DNA from: Ferrovum sp.
GTDB lineage: Bacteria > Pseudomonadota > Gammaproteobacteria > Burkholderiales > Ferrovaceae
DNA: 64,000 nt
Direction: 5' to 3'
NCBI GenBank assembly: GCA_019456405.1
Contig: WJXM01000021.1
Location: forward strand, 124,001-188,000
Numbering within the stretch: position 1 is the first letter of the stretch; each line of letters opens with the position of its first letter. Under the pieces are notes generated by a model. The model was not told where the DNA came from. It made no database searches and saw only the letters and a list, made by a program, of their open reading frames with translations. Both the position numbers and the translations under genes were made by a program. Shown here one piece after another: positions 55,177 to 64,000 of the stretch.

Positions 55177-56079
55177 TCAGGCAGAAAGGGCATAGGGTAG
55201 CGGGAGGATGTGCAGGGCCTGGGGGGGGGCTCCCTCGATCACGAGGTCTGAAGGTTCTTCACCAGCGATGATGGCCAGTCCTTCGTATCCCCCCCGCTCA
55301 TTTTCGACGCAGGAGAAAACCTCACCGGCCACTTCGCCCCGATGCAGGATCGAGGTCCCCACGGGGACCGCCGAATCCAGGGCAATGTGCAGGGCGCGCC
55401 GTTTGACCTTGCCGAGGTAGTGGGTGCGTGCCACGATCTCTTGTCCGGTATAACAGCCCTTGCGAAAACTGATCCCGCCAATTCGGTCCCAATTCAGCCA
55501 TTGGGGGATATATCGATCGGTCGTCAGAGGAGTGACTTCGGCAATGCCTTCGCGTACATTGCCCAATTCCCAGGATTGGGAGGATAGGTCAGAGGGGGCG
55601 GGCAGTTCGGCCAGACGCTCGGGCGAGGCGATGATCATGAGGCGGTCAGGGGAGAGGCGCAGGCGCAGTAGTCCCGACCGCTCATCCTGCCGTCCCACCG
55701 CCGGCAAAGGGCCCAAGCCGGCGGATTTGGCCACCTCTTCCAGATCCCGGCCCATCAGGCCCACGGCACTGAAATGGGGATGGGCTTCCTCGATCCGTAC
55801 CTTGGAGCGAAGAATGAATGGACGAAGCCGGGACAGTATGGGTTCGATCATTCCAATGGCCGCATCCAGCAGGAAAGTTTCTCCTGTTTTGACGATGAGG
55901 GCGGTAAATAAAACTTTCCCTTTGGGCGTGCAATGCGCCGCCCAGCCGAAGTTGTCCGGGCCCAGGGTTAACAGGTCAAAGGTCAGTTGTCCCTGAAGAA
56001 AGTGCAGGGCATCCGAACCTGTCACCTGAATCAGGGTTCGGTCCTTCAGTGAGATCCAACCGGCAGAAAATTCAAACAT
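55177..56079 (-). CDS. ygfZ: YgfZ-type folate-dependent Fe-S cluster assembly factor
   Basis: YgfZ is a GcvT-like protein that helps mature or repair certain Fe-S enzymes. The 300-residue product has the invariant KGCYTGQEIVARTHYLGKVK signature (about 220-239) with its catalytic Cys. The N-terminal folate-binding fold carries GSDALHFLQGQLTFDLL. A G9 tract on the plus strand at 55221-55229 lies near the C-terminus and encodes Pro. The start has an AGGA about 9 nt upstream. It is divergent from ygfX, its neighbour in enteric genomes too. Confidence 0.95.
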   Translation of the reverse strand: MFEFSAGWISLKDRTLIQVTGSDALHFLQGQLTFDLLTLGPDNFGWAAHCTPKGKVLFTALIVKTGETFLLDAAIGMIEPILSRLRPFILRSKVRIEEAHPHFSAVGLMGRDLEEVAKSAGLGPLPAVGRQDERSGLLRLRLSPDRLMIIASPERLAELPAPSDLSSQSWELGNVREGIAEVTPLTTDRYIPQWLNWDRIGGISFRKGCYTGQEIVARTHYLGKVKRRALHIALDSAVPVGTSILHRGEVAGEVFSCVENERGGYEGLAIIAGEEPSDLVIEGAPPQALHILPLPYALSA

Positions 56080-56153
56080 GGCAAAATATCCTGAGTGTTC
56101 GTGATCATGGTCTGTTCCAGTGTCGTTATGCTTTGATCACAGAAGGAGGGAGC

Positions 56154-56609
56154 ATGACTTCTTTGGGTACAAACGGTTTTGAAAGCACCGGCATGGTCCG
56201 GGTCATTCTCGGGCCAGCAGGTTTCTTGTGGGTTCCCTGGAGCCTGGGGAATCTGGTGGGACTCTGGACCCTTTGCCATTGTAACGCCCGTTTGGGGATT
56301 CTGGCTTGTCTTGGAGGCTGTGTTCAAGGATTGATTGCCGGGTGGGAAGCGCGTTCACTGACAAAGCGGAGCCAGAACGCTGTGGATCGCGTGGATTTAT
56401 CCAGTCGGGGTGATGTGCTGGTATACCGCTGTTCAGGGGAGCGCCAGCGCGGACGAGTGGTGGCAGGCTGCCGGGTAAGTCCCTTTCTGATCATTCTGTA
56501 CTGGCGTACGGAGACGGGGCGGTACGCGGACCCCGTGATTCTGGATGGACGGAGCGCCACCCCGGAAAAATTGCGTAAACTGCGGGTCTTGTTGCGGCAT
56601 CCGTTATAA
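56154..56609 (+). CDS. ygfX: YgfX-like membrane protein
   Basis: The 151-residue product has two close transmembrane helices (about 15-60) and a cytoplasmic tail with the YgfX pattern [20 protein letters not shown]...[23 protein letters not shown] end. YgfX has been described as a toxin-like or flavin-related inner membrane protein in enteric bacteria. Its partner SdhE, usual next door, is not present here. Identity rests on this tail pattern and on adjacency to ygfZ. AAGGAGG lies 5 nt before the ATG. Confidence 0.65.
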   Translation: MTSLGTNGFESTGMVRVILGPAGFLWVPWSLGNLVGLWTLCHCNARLGILACLGGCVQGLIAGWEARSLTKRSQNAVDRVDLSSRGDVLVYRCSGERQRGRVVAGCRVSPFLIILYWRTETGRYADPVILDGRSATPEKLRKLRVLLRHPL

Positions 56610-56610
56610 T
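56605..56610 (+). promoter_or_regulatory. Perfect -10 (TATAAT) before purL
   Basis: TATAAT overlaps the last bases of ygfX, 33 bp before the purL ATG. No -35 at a good distance is evident. It may be a weak or activator-dependent promoter. Confidence 0.35.
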
Positions 56611-56643
56611 TGGCGGTTTATCCCTTCTGTGATGGTCCCGCTC

Positions 56644-59600
56644 ATGACCTCTTCCCTGGTTACCCTGTCTGGCCCTTGTGCCCTTTCCGAGTTTCGTGTG
56701 ACGCGCGAATTGGCGCGGTTTCAGGCACAACAGATCCCTGTGATCCATCTGGAGGCAAACTTTTTTCACTGTGCGGAAGTGGTGGGGACCTGGAATGAAG
56801 AAAAGCACCAGCGCTTGAAAGAACTCCTGACTTATGGATCGAAGGAAAGCGAAGGTCATTCCGGCCCGCACCATGAACCCGAACTGAAACTGTGGGTGGT
56901 TCCTCGTTTGGGTACGATCTCTCCTTGGTCGAGCAAGGCCACGGAAATCGCCCGGCGCTGTGGATTGAGCGAGGTCCACCGAATCGAGCGTGGTGTTTTG
57001 ATTCAGGTATGGGCAGGACGTGCGTTGACGACTGGGGAACAAGACCGGGTACGGATTCAGTTGCACGATCCCATGATCGAATCGATCCTGGTCGATGTGA
57101 CCGAAATCAAACGCTCCTTCGAACTCCATGCGCCTCGGCCTCTGGTTTCCATCCCTCTTCAAGAGCAAGGGAGAGAGGCCCTGGAAGCCGCCAACCGGGA
57201 CTATGGGTTGGCCTTGGCCGAAGATGAAATCGACTATCTGTTGAAACTCTACCAGACCGCAGGACGAGACCCGACGGATGCCGAATTACTGATGTTTGCC
57301 CAGGCCAATTCCGAACACTGCCGACACAAGATCTTCAATGCTTCCTGGGTGATCGATGGGGAATCCCAGACAGAGTCGTTGTTTTCCATGATTCGGGCGA
57401 CTCATGCGGCTCACCCCGCAGGGACCGTGGTGGCGTACGCCGATAATGCCGCCATTCTGCAGGGGGGAGAGAGTGAACGTTTTTATCCGGAACCGGATTC
57501 CGGGATTTATCACTTTCATACCCAATTGACCCACCCCCTCATCAAGGTGGAAACGCATAACCACCCCACCGCCATCGCTCCCTTTCCAGGTGCTGCAACG
57601 GGCAGTGGCGGAGAGATTCGGGATGAAGCAGCCACGGGTCGAGGGGCCAGGCCAAAGGCCGGATTGAGTGGGTTTGCCGTTTCGAATCTCCATCTGCCCA
57701 ATTTTTCTCAACCCTGGGAGTCGGGAACGGCCAGCAAACCTGCACGCATGGCCTCCGCCCTTTCCATCATGATCGATGGTCCCCTGGGCAGTGCCGCTTT
57801 TAATAACGAATTTGGCCGTCCTCAACTGGCCGGCTTCTTTCGTACCTTCGATGTCTGGGCGCAGGGACAGCGCTGGGGGTACCATAAACCCATTATGCTG
57901 GCCGGTGGGTTGGGCGCCATCGATGATCGACAGGCTTTCAAACGCCCCCTTGAACCGGGCTGTCTGTTCATCCAACTGGGAGGGCCGGGACTGCGTATCG
58001 GGCTGGGTGGTGGAGCAGCCTCTTCGATGCACAGTGGTGCCAATACGGAGACCCTGGATTTTGATTCCGTGCAACGGGCTAACCCGGAGATGCAGCGTCG
58101 GGCCCAGGAAGTGATCGATCGTTGTTGGCAGATGGAGGAAAACAACCCCATCCTGGCCATTCACGATGTGGGGGCGGGCGGCCTGTCCAACGCTTTCCCT
58201 GAATTGGCTCACGATGGAGGAGTGGGTGCTCACTTCGATTTGCGCCGAATTCCTTCTCTGGAGTCGGGCATGTCGCCCCGTGAAATCTGGAGTAATGAGG
58301 CCCAGGAACGGTTCGTTCTGGCCATCGACCCCCTTCGTCTGGAGGAGTTTTCTGCACTTTGTGCGCGGGAATCCTGTCCCTTTGCGATCGTGGGCAAGGG
58401 AACCCGGGAGAAACTTTTGCGGGTAGAGGATCCCCTTCTGGGCCAGGTACCGGTACACATGGAACTGGAAGCTCTGCTGGGCAAACCTCCTCGTATGGTA
58501 CGTTCTGTCAACCACGAAAGTCGGCCTCTGACTGAACTCGAATTGCCGCCCGTGGCCGAAAATTTCCGGGAAGCGTTGGTCCGCGTCCTGCATTTGCCTG
58601 CCGTGGCGGACAAGACTTTTCTCATCACCATCGGAGATCGGACGGTGGGGGGGCTCTGTGCCCGTGATCCCTGTGTCGGGCCGTGGCAGGTACCGGTGGC
58701 CGATGTGGCGGTGACGGCGGCAGATTTTGTGAATACGCGAGGGGAGGCCTTTGCCCTGGGCGAGCGCTCACCCTTGGCCCTCCTGTCTGGTCCCGCTTCC
58801 GGGCGCATGGCCGTGGGGGAGGCTTTGACCAATCTGGCTGCCGCGCAGGTCTCTTTGGAACAGGTGCGGCTTTCCGCCAACTGGATGGCGGCAGCCGGAG
58901 CGCCCGGAGAAGATGCCCGGCTCTTTGACACGGTACGGGCCACCCGCGACTTGTGTATCGCCCTCGGGGTCAGTATTCCGGTAGGGAAGGATTCCCTGTC
59001 CATGCGCACGCGCTGGCAAGACGATCAGGGGGCGCAGCAACAGGTGACCTCCCCACTGTCCTTGGTTGTGACTGCCTTTGCCCGCTGTGCAGATATTCGG
59101 GCGACCTGGACTCCGGAACTGAGTTCGGGGGCGGAGCCTACGGAGTTGTGGTTGATCGATCTGGGCCATCATCGCCTGGGAGGAAGCGCGCTGGCTCAGG
59201 TGTATGGGCAGGTAGGCCACCAGGCGCCGGATCTGGAGGATCCCGCGTTACTGAAAGGTTTTTTTGAGTCTTTGCAGACGCTTCGTCAGGCCGGAATCGT
59301 TTTGTCCTACCATGATCGATCCGATGGGGGACTGGTCGTCACGCTTCTCGAAATGTTGTTTGCGTCGAGGCGGGGGATGACTCTCGACCTTGGATCATTG
59401 ATTTCTTCCGAACAAGGGTGGGCGTACTGCTTCAATGAGGAATTGGGGGCGGTGGTTCAAGTGCGTCAGGCGCACCGGAGGCTGTTCAAGGAAACGCTGG
59501 AACGCCATGGGTTGGGCGAAGCCATGCATCTTTTGGGCGTCCCCGATGAGGCCGGGCGCTTCCGAGTCCAGTGGAAACAGCAGGTTTGGCTGGATGAGGC

Positions 59601-60546
59601 GGTGTCGGACCTGCATCGTCGTTGGGCGGAAACCTCTTTTCACATCCAGCAATTGCGGGATCATCCAGACTGTGCGGCGGAAGCGCATGCACGGATCGGT
59701 CAGGAGAAGGGTTTAACTTGCGCACTCACCTATGGGACGGATCAGGATGTCGCTTTCCCTTACCTCCACAAGGGAGCCCGACCGCGTATTGCAATTCTGC
59801 GTGAGCAAGGGGTCAATGGGCAGGTGGAAATGGCCATGGCCTTTGATCGTGCGGGGTTTGAGGCAGTGGATGTACCCATGAATGACCTGCGTTCCGGTCG
59901 TCAGGATCTGCAATCCTTCGCGGGTTTTGCCGCCTGTGGAGGATTTTCTTTTGGTGATGTGCTGGGGGCCGGGGGGGGCTGGGCAAAGTCCATCCTGTTC
60001 GATGAAGCCATGCGGGCACGTTTCGAGACCTTTTTTCAGCGCAGGGACACGTTCGCGCTGGGCGTATGCAATGGGTGTCAGATGATGAGTGTCCTCTCTC
60101 CCCTGATTCCCGGGGCTTCCCATTGGCCTCGATTCGAGCGTAACCGCTCGGAGCAGTTTGAGGCGCGACTCATCATGGTGGAAGTGCTAGATACGCCCTC
60201 CCTCTTTTTGAAGGGCATGACGGGAAGCCTAATTCCCGTGCCGGTGGCGCATGGCGAGGGACGGGCAGAATTTCGTGGGGAAGCGCAACGGATTGCTGCG
60301 CGGCCATGGGTGACACTGCGTTACGTGGAGGGGGATGGACAACTTGCCGAAACGTATCCTGCCAATCCCAACGGTTCGCCAGAAGGAATTGCCGGACTGA
60401 CGACTCCCGATGGCCGGTTTACCATTTGCATGCCGCATCCGGAACGGTTGGTTCGTTCCGTACAGGGATCCTGGCAATCCCCTGAATGGGGCCAGGATGG
60501 TCCGTGGATGCGTATGTTTCGAAATGCACGGGCTTTTCTTGGGTAG
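56644..60546 (+). CDS. purL: Phosphoribosylformylglycinamidine synthase PurL, single-chain form
   Basis: PurL converts FGAR to FGAM in purine synthesis. The 1300-residue product is the large proteobacterial form: an N-terminal FGAR-AT domain, two PurM-like ATP domains ([57 protein letters not shown]), and a C-terminal glutaminase with catalytic Cys in [12 protein letters not shown] and the His-Glu pair in MPHPERL. ATG 56644 aligns with family N-termini; ATG 56632 is in frame. No clear Shine-Dalgarno. A G8 tract lies at 59971-59978. Confidence 0.98.
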   Translation: MTSSLVTLSGPCALSEFRVTRELARFQAQQIPVIHLEANFFHCAEVVGTWNEEKHQRLKELLTYGSKESEGHSGPHHEPELKLWVVPRLGTISPWSSKATEIARRCGLSEVHRIERGVLIQVWAGRALTTGEQDRVRIQLHDPMIESILVDVTEIKRSFELHAPRPLVSIPLQEQGREALEAANRDYGLALAEDEIDYLLKLYQTAGRDPTDAELLMFAQANSEHCRHKIFNASWVIDGESQTESLFSMIRATHAAHPAGTVVAYADNAAILQGGESERFYPEPDSGIYHFHTQLTHPLIKVETHNHPTAIAPFPGAATGSGGEIRDEAATGRGARPKAGLSGFAVSNLHLPNFSQPWESGTASKPARMASALSIMIDGPLGSAAFNNEFGRPQLAGFFRTFDVWAQGQRWGYHKPIMLAGGLGAIDDRQAFKRPLEPGCLFIQLGGPGLRIGLGGGAASSMHSGANTETLDFDSVQRANPEMQRRAQEVIDRCWQMEENNPILAIHDVGAGGLSNAFPELAHDGGVGAHFDLRRIPSLESGMSPREIWSNEAQERFVLAIDPLRLEEFSALCARESCPFAIVGKGTREKLLRVEDPLLGQVPVHMELEALLGKPPRMVRSVNHESRPLTELELPPVAENFREALVRVLHLPAVADKTFLITIGDRTVGGLCARDPCVGPWQVPVADVAVTAADFVNTRGEAFALGERSPLALLSGPASGRMAVGEALTNLAAAQVSLEQVRLSANWMAAAGAPGEDARLFDTVRATRDLCIALGVSIPVGKDSLSMRTRWQDDQGAQQQVTSPLSLVVTAFARCADIRATWTPELSSGAEPTELWLIDLGHHRLGGSALAQVYGQVGHQAPDLEDPALLKGFFESLQTLRQAGIVLSYHDRSDGGLVVTLLEMLFASRRGMTLDLGSLISSEQGWAYCFNEELGAVVQVRQAHRRLFKETLERHGLGEAMHLLGVPDEAGRFRVQWKQQVWLDEAVSDLHRRWAETSFHIQQLRDHPDCAAEAHARIGQEKGLTCALTYGTDQDVAFPYLHKGARPRIAILREQGVNGQVEMAMAFDRAGFEAVDVPMNDLRSGRQDLQSFAGFAACGGFSFGDVLGAGGGWAKSILFDEAMRARFETFFQRRDTFALGVCNGCQMMSVLSPLIPGASHWPRFERNRSEQFEARLIMVEVLDTPSLFLKGMTGSLIPVPVAHGEGRAEFRGEAQRIAARPWVTLRYVEGDGQLAETYPANPNGSPEGIAGLTTPDGRFTICMPHPERLVRSVQGSWQSPEWGQDGPWMRMFRNARAFLG

Positions 60547-60582
60547 GGTACCCCCGGAAAAGCCCGCTACAGGCGCGGATTA

Positions 60583-61416
60583 TTACTCGCCTTCCACCTT
60601 GGCTTTGCTGCGCAATTGCTGGATGTATTCGCCAAAGGCCTGTTGTTCCCGTGCCTGAATCAGGCGACCCTTCATTTCGTCGAAGGGTGGGGCCTTCAGG
60701 GGACGAATGTCGAGTACACGGATGACATGGTAACCAAAGGGCGATTTCACTGGGGTAGAGGACGTCTCGCCTTTCTTCAACTTGACCATGGCATCGCCAA
60801 AGTTCTTGTCATAAGTGGCGGGGGCTGCCCAATCCAGTTTTCCCCCATTGGCTTTGGAGCCGGGGTCGATGCTTTTTTCCTTGGCCAATTTTTCAAAACT
60901 GGCCCCTTTTTTGAGCTGGTCGATGATATTTTGGGCATCGCCTTCCTTGGCAACCAGAATATGCTCGGTCAGATATTCATGATCTCCCAGTTCGGCTTTC
61001 ATGCGGTCATAGTCGGCATGAATGGTCTGATCACTCACGGGATGGTCCTTGATCCAGTGAGACTGGAAGGCGCGGACCGTGAGTTGTTGGCGCATCAGGT
61101 CGATCTGGGCTTGCAGATTGGGGTCCTTGCTGACGCCATCTTTGCGGGCCTGATCATTGATCAATTCCAAAGCCACCAGATTGTCGCGCACGGCATGATC
61201 CAGTTCGGGGCTTGCGGCATGTCCCTGAGCGATCTGCATATCAGTGACGAGTTTGATGCGTGCACTGGGAATGACGCTGCCGTTGACTACGAGGGGAGCG
61301 CTGGAAACTGTGGGTGAACTGGAAGAGGCTGGCTGATTTTGCTCGGCATAGGCGAGGGTCAAGGCCAAAGATCCGCCAACCAGTGTCAGGGACAGGAGGG
61401 TTTGCTTCAGTTTCAT
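60583..61416 (-). CDS. Periplasmic parvulin-type peptidyl-prolyl isomerase
   Basis: The 277-residue product has a signal peptide (MKLKQTLLSLTLVGGSLALT, cleaved near AYA-EQN) and a PpiC-type parvulin domain with YLTEHILVAKEGDAQNII, SIDPGSKANGGKLDWAAP and SPFGYHVIRVLDIRP. It is a PpiC/SurA-class fold helper in the periplasm. The ATG at 61416 has AAGGA 9 nt upstream; ATG 61425 lies immediately after AAGGA, so it is less likely. It is the last gene of the yciB-bolA operon. Confidence 0.92.
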   Translation of the reverse strand: MKLKQTLLSLTLVGGSLALTLAYAEQNQPASSSSPTVSSAPLVVNGSVIPSARIKLVTDMQIAQGHAASPELDHAVRDNLVALELINDQARKDGVSKDPNLQAQIDLMRQQLTVRAFQSHWIKDHPVSDQTIHADYDRMKAELGDHEYLTEHILVAKEGDAQNIIDQLKKGASFEKLAKEKSIDPGSKANGGKLDWAAPATYDKNFGDAMVKLKKGETSSTPVKSPFGYHVIRVLDIRPLKAPPFDEMKGRLIQAREQQAFGEYIQQLRSKAKVEGE

Positions 61417-61454
61417 CAATGACATTCCTTTTGAAAGAGGGGCAAGAAGTATGA

Positions 61455-61718
61455 TTACACTCGGGGGATCTGCACGTCAAGTTGCAGGGCATGAATTTCT
61501 TTGCTCATCAGGGAACCCAGTGCGGTGTGGACCATGCGGTGAGCCTCCAGACGCGAACGATGACGAAAGGCTTCTGCCACGATCCGTATCCGATAATGCC
61601 CCCCTCCCTCCCGTGCGCCGGGATGGTTGCGATGCTGGGCACTGTCATCCTGAATTTCCAGGATCAGAGGGGAAAGGTGGGCTAGGCAGGAACGGATCTG
61701 TTCTGTCGTGGAAGTCAT
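61455..61718 (-). CDS. bolA: BolA family protein
   Basis: BolA-type proteins work with monothiol glutaredoxins in Fe-S handling or act as stress regulators. The 87-residue product has ILEIQDDSAQHRNHPGAREGGGHYRIRIV and the conserved C-terminal RLEAHRMVHTALGSLMSKEIHALQLD. The conserved His residues are present. The start overlaps yciB by 4 bp. Confidence 0.94.
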   Translation of the reverse strand: MTSTTEQIRSCLAHLSPLILEIQDDSAQHRNHPGAREGGGHYRIRIVAEAFRHRSRLEAHRMVHTALGSLMSKEIHALQLDVQIPRV

Positions 61719-62272
61719 GAACGGTCCTCGATGAAACGAGAGAGGTAAATCCCCTGGGCGATCACGAAGACCACCATCAAGGCCATCAATCCAAAGACCT
61801 TGAATTTGACCCAGATGGCTTCAGGGTAGGAAAAGGCCACATAAAGGTTGAGTAGTCCCAGCACCATGAAAAATAAACTCCAGGCCAGATTCAGACGGGT
61901 CCAGACCGATTCCGGCAGGTGCATCTGGTGAGACAGGACGGCTTTGAGCGGATTACGTTTGAGCAACAAGGGACCCAAGGCCAGAATGGCGGCAAAGATC
62001 CAGTAGAGGACCGTAGGTTTCCAGCGAATGAATACGGTGGCCTCGAGTCCGGGAATCGGGTGCAGGTGTGTCCAGAGGGTCAGCCCGCCAAAGGTCGTGA
62101 TGACCGCAAAACTGATCCATGCGGTGAGATCGACGGCTTTGCGACGCAGGAGCAGGCTTCCGATCTGGAGAATACTGGCTGCAATGGCCATACCGGTCGC
62201 CCAATAAATCCCCCCCCACTGATAGGCGATGAAAAACAGAACCACCGGAAAAATGTCAAACAAGAATTTCAT
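61715..62272 (-). CDS. yciB: Inner membrane-spanning protein YciB (septation protein A)
   Basis: YciB/IspZ is a polytopic membrane protein implicated in septation and envelope integrity. The 185-residue product starts MKFLFDIFPVVLFFIAYQW, has GGLTLWTHLHPIPGLEATVFIRWKPTVLYWIFA in the middle, and ends in the hydrophobic FGLMALMVVFVIAQGIYLSRF region. ATG 62272 matches the family start; a GTG two codons earlier is in frame. It heads a yciB-bolA-parvulin operon. Confidence 0.93.
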   Translation of the reverse strand: MKFLFDIFPVVLFFIAYQWGGIYWATGMAIAASILQIGSLLLRRKAVDLTAWISFAVITTFGGLTLWTHLHPIPGLEATVFIRWKPTVLYWIFAAILALGPLLLKRNPLKAVLSHQMHLPESVWTRLNLAWSLFFMVLGLLNLYVAFSYPEAIWVKFKVFGLMALMVVFVIAQGIYLSRFIEDRS

Positions 62273-62383
62273 GCGCACGCAATTATGAAGTCGGTAGTGG
62301 GATTAATGTACCATATAAAACAGTTTGTTATCTAAGTCGAGCAGATCATGGGATGAGACCGATTCGCACATCATCGGGGAGTT

Positions 62384-62392
62384 TGATATGAT
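62384..62392 (+). promoter_or_regulatory. Extended -10 promoter before trpH
   Basis: TGATATGAT (TG-n-TATGAT) lies 27 bp before the trpH ATG in the 147-bp gap from yciB. No clear -35. The remainder of the gap is AT-rich and presumably holds the yciB promoter on the minus strand, which I could not define. Confidence 0.4.
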
Positions 62393-62419
62393 GGTTCGCT
62401 TAAAGGTTCACCTATTTTA

Positions 62420-63274
62420 ATGAAAAACATAGACTTGCATAACCATTCCCGAATTTCTGACGGGCTCCTGACGCCGCGCGCCTTGGTGGAGTTGGCTGTG
62501 ACCAATGGGGTGACGGGCTTTGCATTGACCGATCATGACAATTTGGCCGGACTGGACGAGGCTCAGGCAGTGGCCACTCAGATGGGGATGGACTTCATTC
62601 CAGGCGTTGAAGTGTCGGTGACCTGGAACCGTCATACGATTCACGTGGTGGGATTGGGGGTGGTGCGTACGACCCCGGTCTTGCAGAGCGGTTTGGCCGC
62701 GCTTCGTCAGGGGCGTCAGGAGCGGGCGGAACGCATTGCCCATGAACTGGCCCGCGCGGGCATTCCGGGGACTTTGGAAGGGGCGCGACGTCATGCACAT
62801 AACCCGGAGATCCTGGCACGCCCCCATTTTGCGCGTTACCTGGTGGAACAAAAGGTGGCGCGGGATGTGGCCACCGTATTCAAACGCTTTCTGGTCAAAG
62901 GAAAGCCGGGTTATGTCAGTCATGTTTGGGCGAAATTGGGTGATGCCATATCGTGGATTCAAGCGGCCAACGGGTTGGCGATTCTGGCACATCCCGGCCG
63001 ATACCCCTTATCCGGAAAGGAATTGGCACAACTGCTCGATGAATTTGCCGAGGCTGGAGGGCGTGGGTTGGAAGTGGTGACCGCCAACCATACTCGTGAG
63101 CAGGTCGATGAATTTGCGAATCAGGCCAACAAGCGCCAATTACTTGCCTCCCGAGGGTCCGATTACCACGGCCCCGGTGAGAGTCGTTTTGAGCCAGGGC
63201 GGTTACCGCCCCTGCCCGGACATTGTCATCCGGTTTGGGAAGATCCTTCCCTGCGTAACTATTTTTTATCCTGA
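62420..63274 (+). CDS. trpH: PHP-domain phosphoesterase TrpH / RNase AM
   Basis: TrpH-type enzymes (YciV, RNase AM) dephosphorylate 3',5'-nucleoside bisphosphates and act as a 5'-3' exoribonuclease on rRNA ends. The 284-residue product has the PHP metal motif MKNIDLHNHSRISDG (HxH at about residues 7-9), FALTDHDNLAGL, VEVSVTW, and the late LLASRGSDYHGPGE. It lies just before trpS, the usual neighbour. No strong Shine-Dalgarno near ATG 62420. Confidence 0.93.
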   Translation: MKNIDLHNHSRISDGLLTPRALVELAVTNGVTGFALTDHDNLAGLDEAQAVATQMGMDFIPGVEVSVTWNRHTIHVVGLGVVRTTPVLQSGLAALRQGRQERAERIAHELARAGIPGTLEGARRHAHNPEILARPHFARYLVEQKVARDVATVFKRFLVKGKPGYVSHVWAKLGDAISWIQAANGLAILAHPGRYPLSGKELAQLLDEFAEAGGRGLEVVTANHTREQVDEFANQANKRQLLASRGSDYHGPGESRFEPGRLPPLPGHCHPVWEDPSLRNYFLS

Positions 63275-63293
63275 ACTCCAGGGAGTTTGATGT

Positions 63294-64000
63294 ATGTATC
63301 CTGATCGTGTGTTGTCGGGCATGCGCCCCACCGGGGCGCTTCACCTGGGTCATTATCACGGGGTTTTAAAAAACTGGATCAAGATCCAGCATGAATTTGA
63401 ATGCCTGTTCATGGTGGCCGACTGGCATGCGTTGACCACACATTATGATGCTACCGCGGGTTTGGAGAATCATGTCTGGGATATGGTCGTGGATTGGCTG
63501 GCTGCAGGGGTAGATCCCAACCAGGCAACTTTGTTCATCCAATCCAGGGTTCCGGAGCATGCGGAATTGCATCTGCTCCTGTCCATGGTCACGCCGGTGG
63601 GATGGTTGGAACGGGTGCCCACCTACAAGGAGCAGCAGCAGAAACTGACAGATCGAGACCTGTCGTCGTATGGCTTTCTGGGCTATCCTCTCCTGCAGGC
63701 GGCGGATATTTTGTTATACCGTGCCAATCGGGTGCCGGTGGGAGAAGATCAGGTACCTCACATCGAGTTTGCACGGGAAGTGGCGCGCCGTTTCAACCAT
63801 TTTTATGGGCGCGAGAAAGATTTTGAAGCCAATGCGCTGGAAGCGGCACGCAAGATGGGCAACAAAAAGTCTCGACTGTATCTGGAATTGCGTACCCGTT
63901 ATACGGAACGGGGCGACGCAGAGGCGTTGCTGGCGGCGCGTGATTTGCTGGGCGAAGCCCAAAATCTCTCTCTGGGAGACCGAGAACGTCTTTTTGGCTA
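63294..64000 (+). CDS. trpS: Tryptophanyl-tRNA synthetase TrpS, N-terminal part (runs off the window)
   Basis: TrpS charges tRNA-Trp. The visible 235 residues start MYPDRVLSGMRPTGALHLGHYHG, with the class I HxGH motif as HLGH, and include VADWHALTTHYD and QSRVPEHAELHLLLSMV. Then comes NRVPVGEDQVPHIEFAREVA. After HFYG an insertion follows, rich in charged helices (EALEAARKMGNKKSRLYLELR-type) up to LSLGDRERLFGY at the edge. The insert is known in the longer betaproteobacterial TrpS. KMSKS lies outside the window. GGGAG is 8 nt before the ATG. Confidence 0.95.
   Translation, partial: MYPDRVLSGMRPTGALHLGHYHGVLKNWIKIQHEFECLFMVADWHALTTHYDATAGLENHVWDMVVDWLAAGVDPNQATLFIQSRVPEHAELHLLLSMVTPVGWLERVPTYKEQQQKLTDRDLSSYGFLGYPLLQAADILLYRANRVPVGEDQVPHIEFAREVARRFNHFYGREKDFEANALEAARKMGNKKSRLYLELRTRYTERGDAEALLAARDLLGEAQNLSLGDRERLFG

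Noticed and set aside
1..64000. tRNA genes, CRISPR arrays, insertion sequences or prophage
   Set aside because: No gap is long enough for most of these, and no cloverleaf, direct-repeat array or transposase motif was seen. The only non-coding RNA gene I can support is rnpB.

Overview
The window is a 64 kb stretch of a Gram-negative, polarly or otherwise flagellated proteobacterium. LpxC, an LpxL-type acyltransferase, the P- and L-ring flagellar genes, a meso-DAP type MurE, BolA, YciB and YgfX/YgfZ together fit a betaproteobacterium. Abundant iron/redox genes (FeoAB, a FeoB-associated Cys-rich mini-protein, a rubrerythrin operon) fit an iron-rich niche. A Ferrovum/Gallionella-like relative is my guess, not a demonstrated identity. 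The window is almost solid coding sequence: no gap exceeds about 200 bp, and I see no IS element, prophage, CRISPR array or tRNA.

Layout. 1-3222: the end of a flagellar export/switch operon, fliM(partial)-fliN-fliO-fliP-fliQ-fliR, on the plus strand. 3242-13050: an 11-gene rod/hook operon on the minus strand, read flgB to flgL. 13179-18752: divergent flgA, then an HDOD protein and three tightly overlapping genes of unknown pathway: a group II PLP decarboxylase, a RimK-like ATP-grasp enzyme with a TPR-like N-terminus, and a class V-like fold-type I PLP enzyme. This trio is the best candidate for an undescribed system. 18851-22460: a REC-PAS-GGDEF diguanylate cyclase fused by a TGATG junction to queC-queD-queE, with a peculiar three-module QueD. 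22498-25410: rppH, then a rubrerythrin / Fe-S reductase / DUF3501 operon behind a near-consensus promoter. 25484-28720: glmS, pyrC and the RNase P RNA. 28732-31003: feoA-feoB and a 44-residue Cys-rich membrane protein, minus strand.

31206-48828: the division and cell-wall (dcw) cluster mraZ-rsmH-ftsL-ftsI-murE-murF-mraY-murD-ftsW-murG-murC-murB-ftsQ-ftsA-ftsZ-lpxC, largely joined by 4-bp ATGA overlaps. It has a clear promoter and three MraZ boxes in front but no ddl gene between murB and ftsQ. 48813-64000: housekeeping genes dciA, secA, argJ, a MutT-ThiE fusion, lpxL, ygfZ, ygfX, purL, a parvulin, bolA, yciB, trpH and the start of trpS.

Start codons were chosen by Shine-Dalgarno spacing, stop/start overlaps and family N-termini; where these conflict the entry says so. 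All functional calls come from motif and family recognition by eye. No alignment or database search was run.
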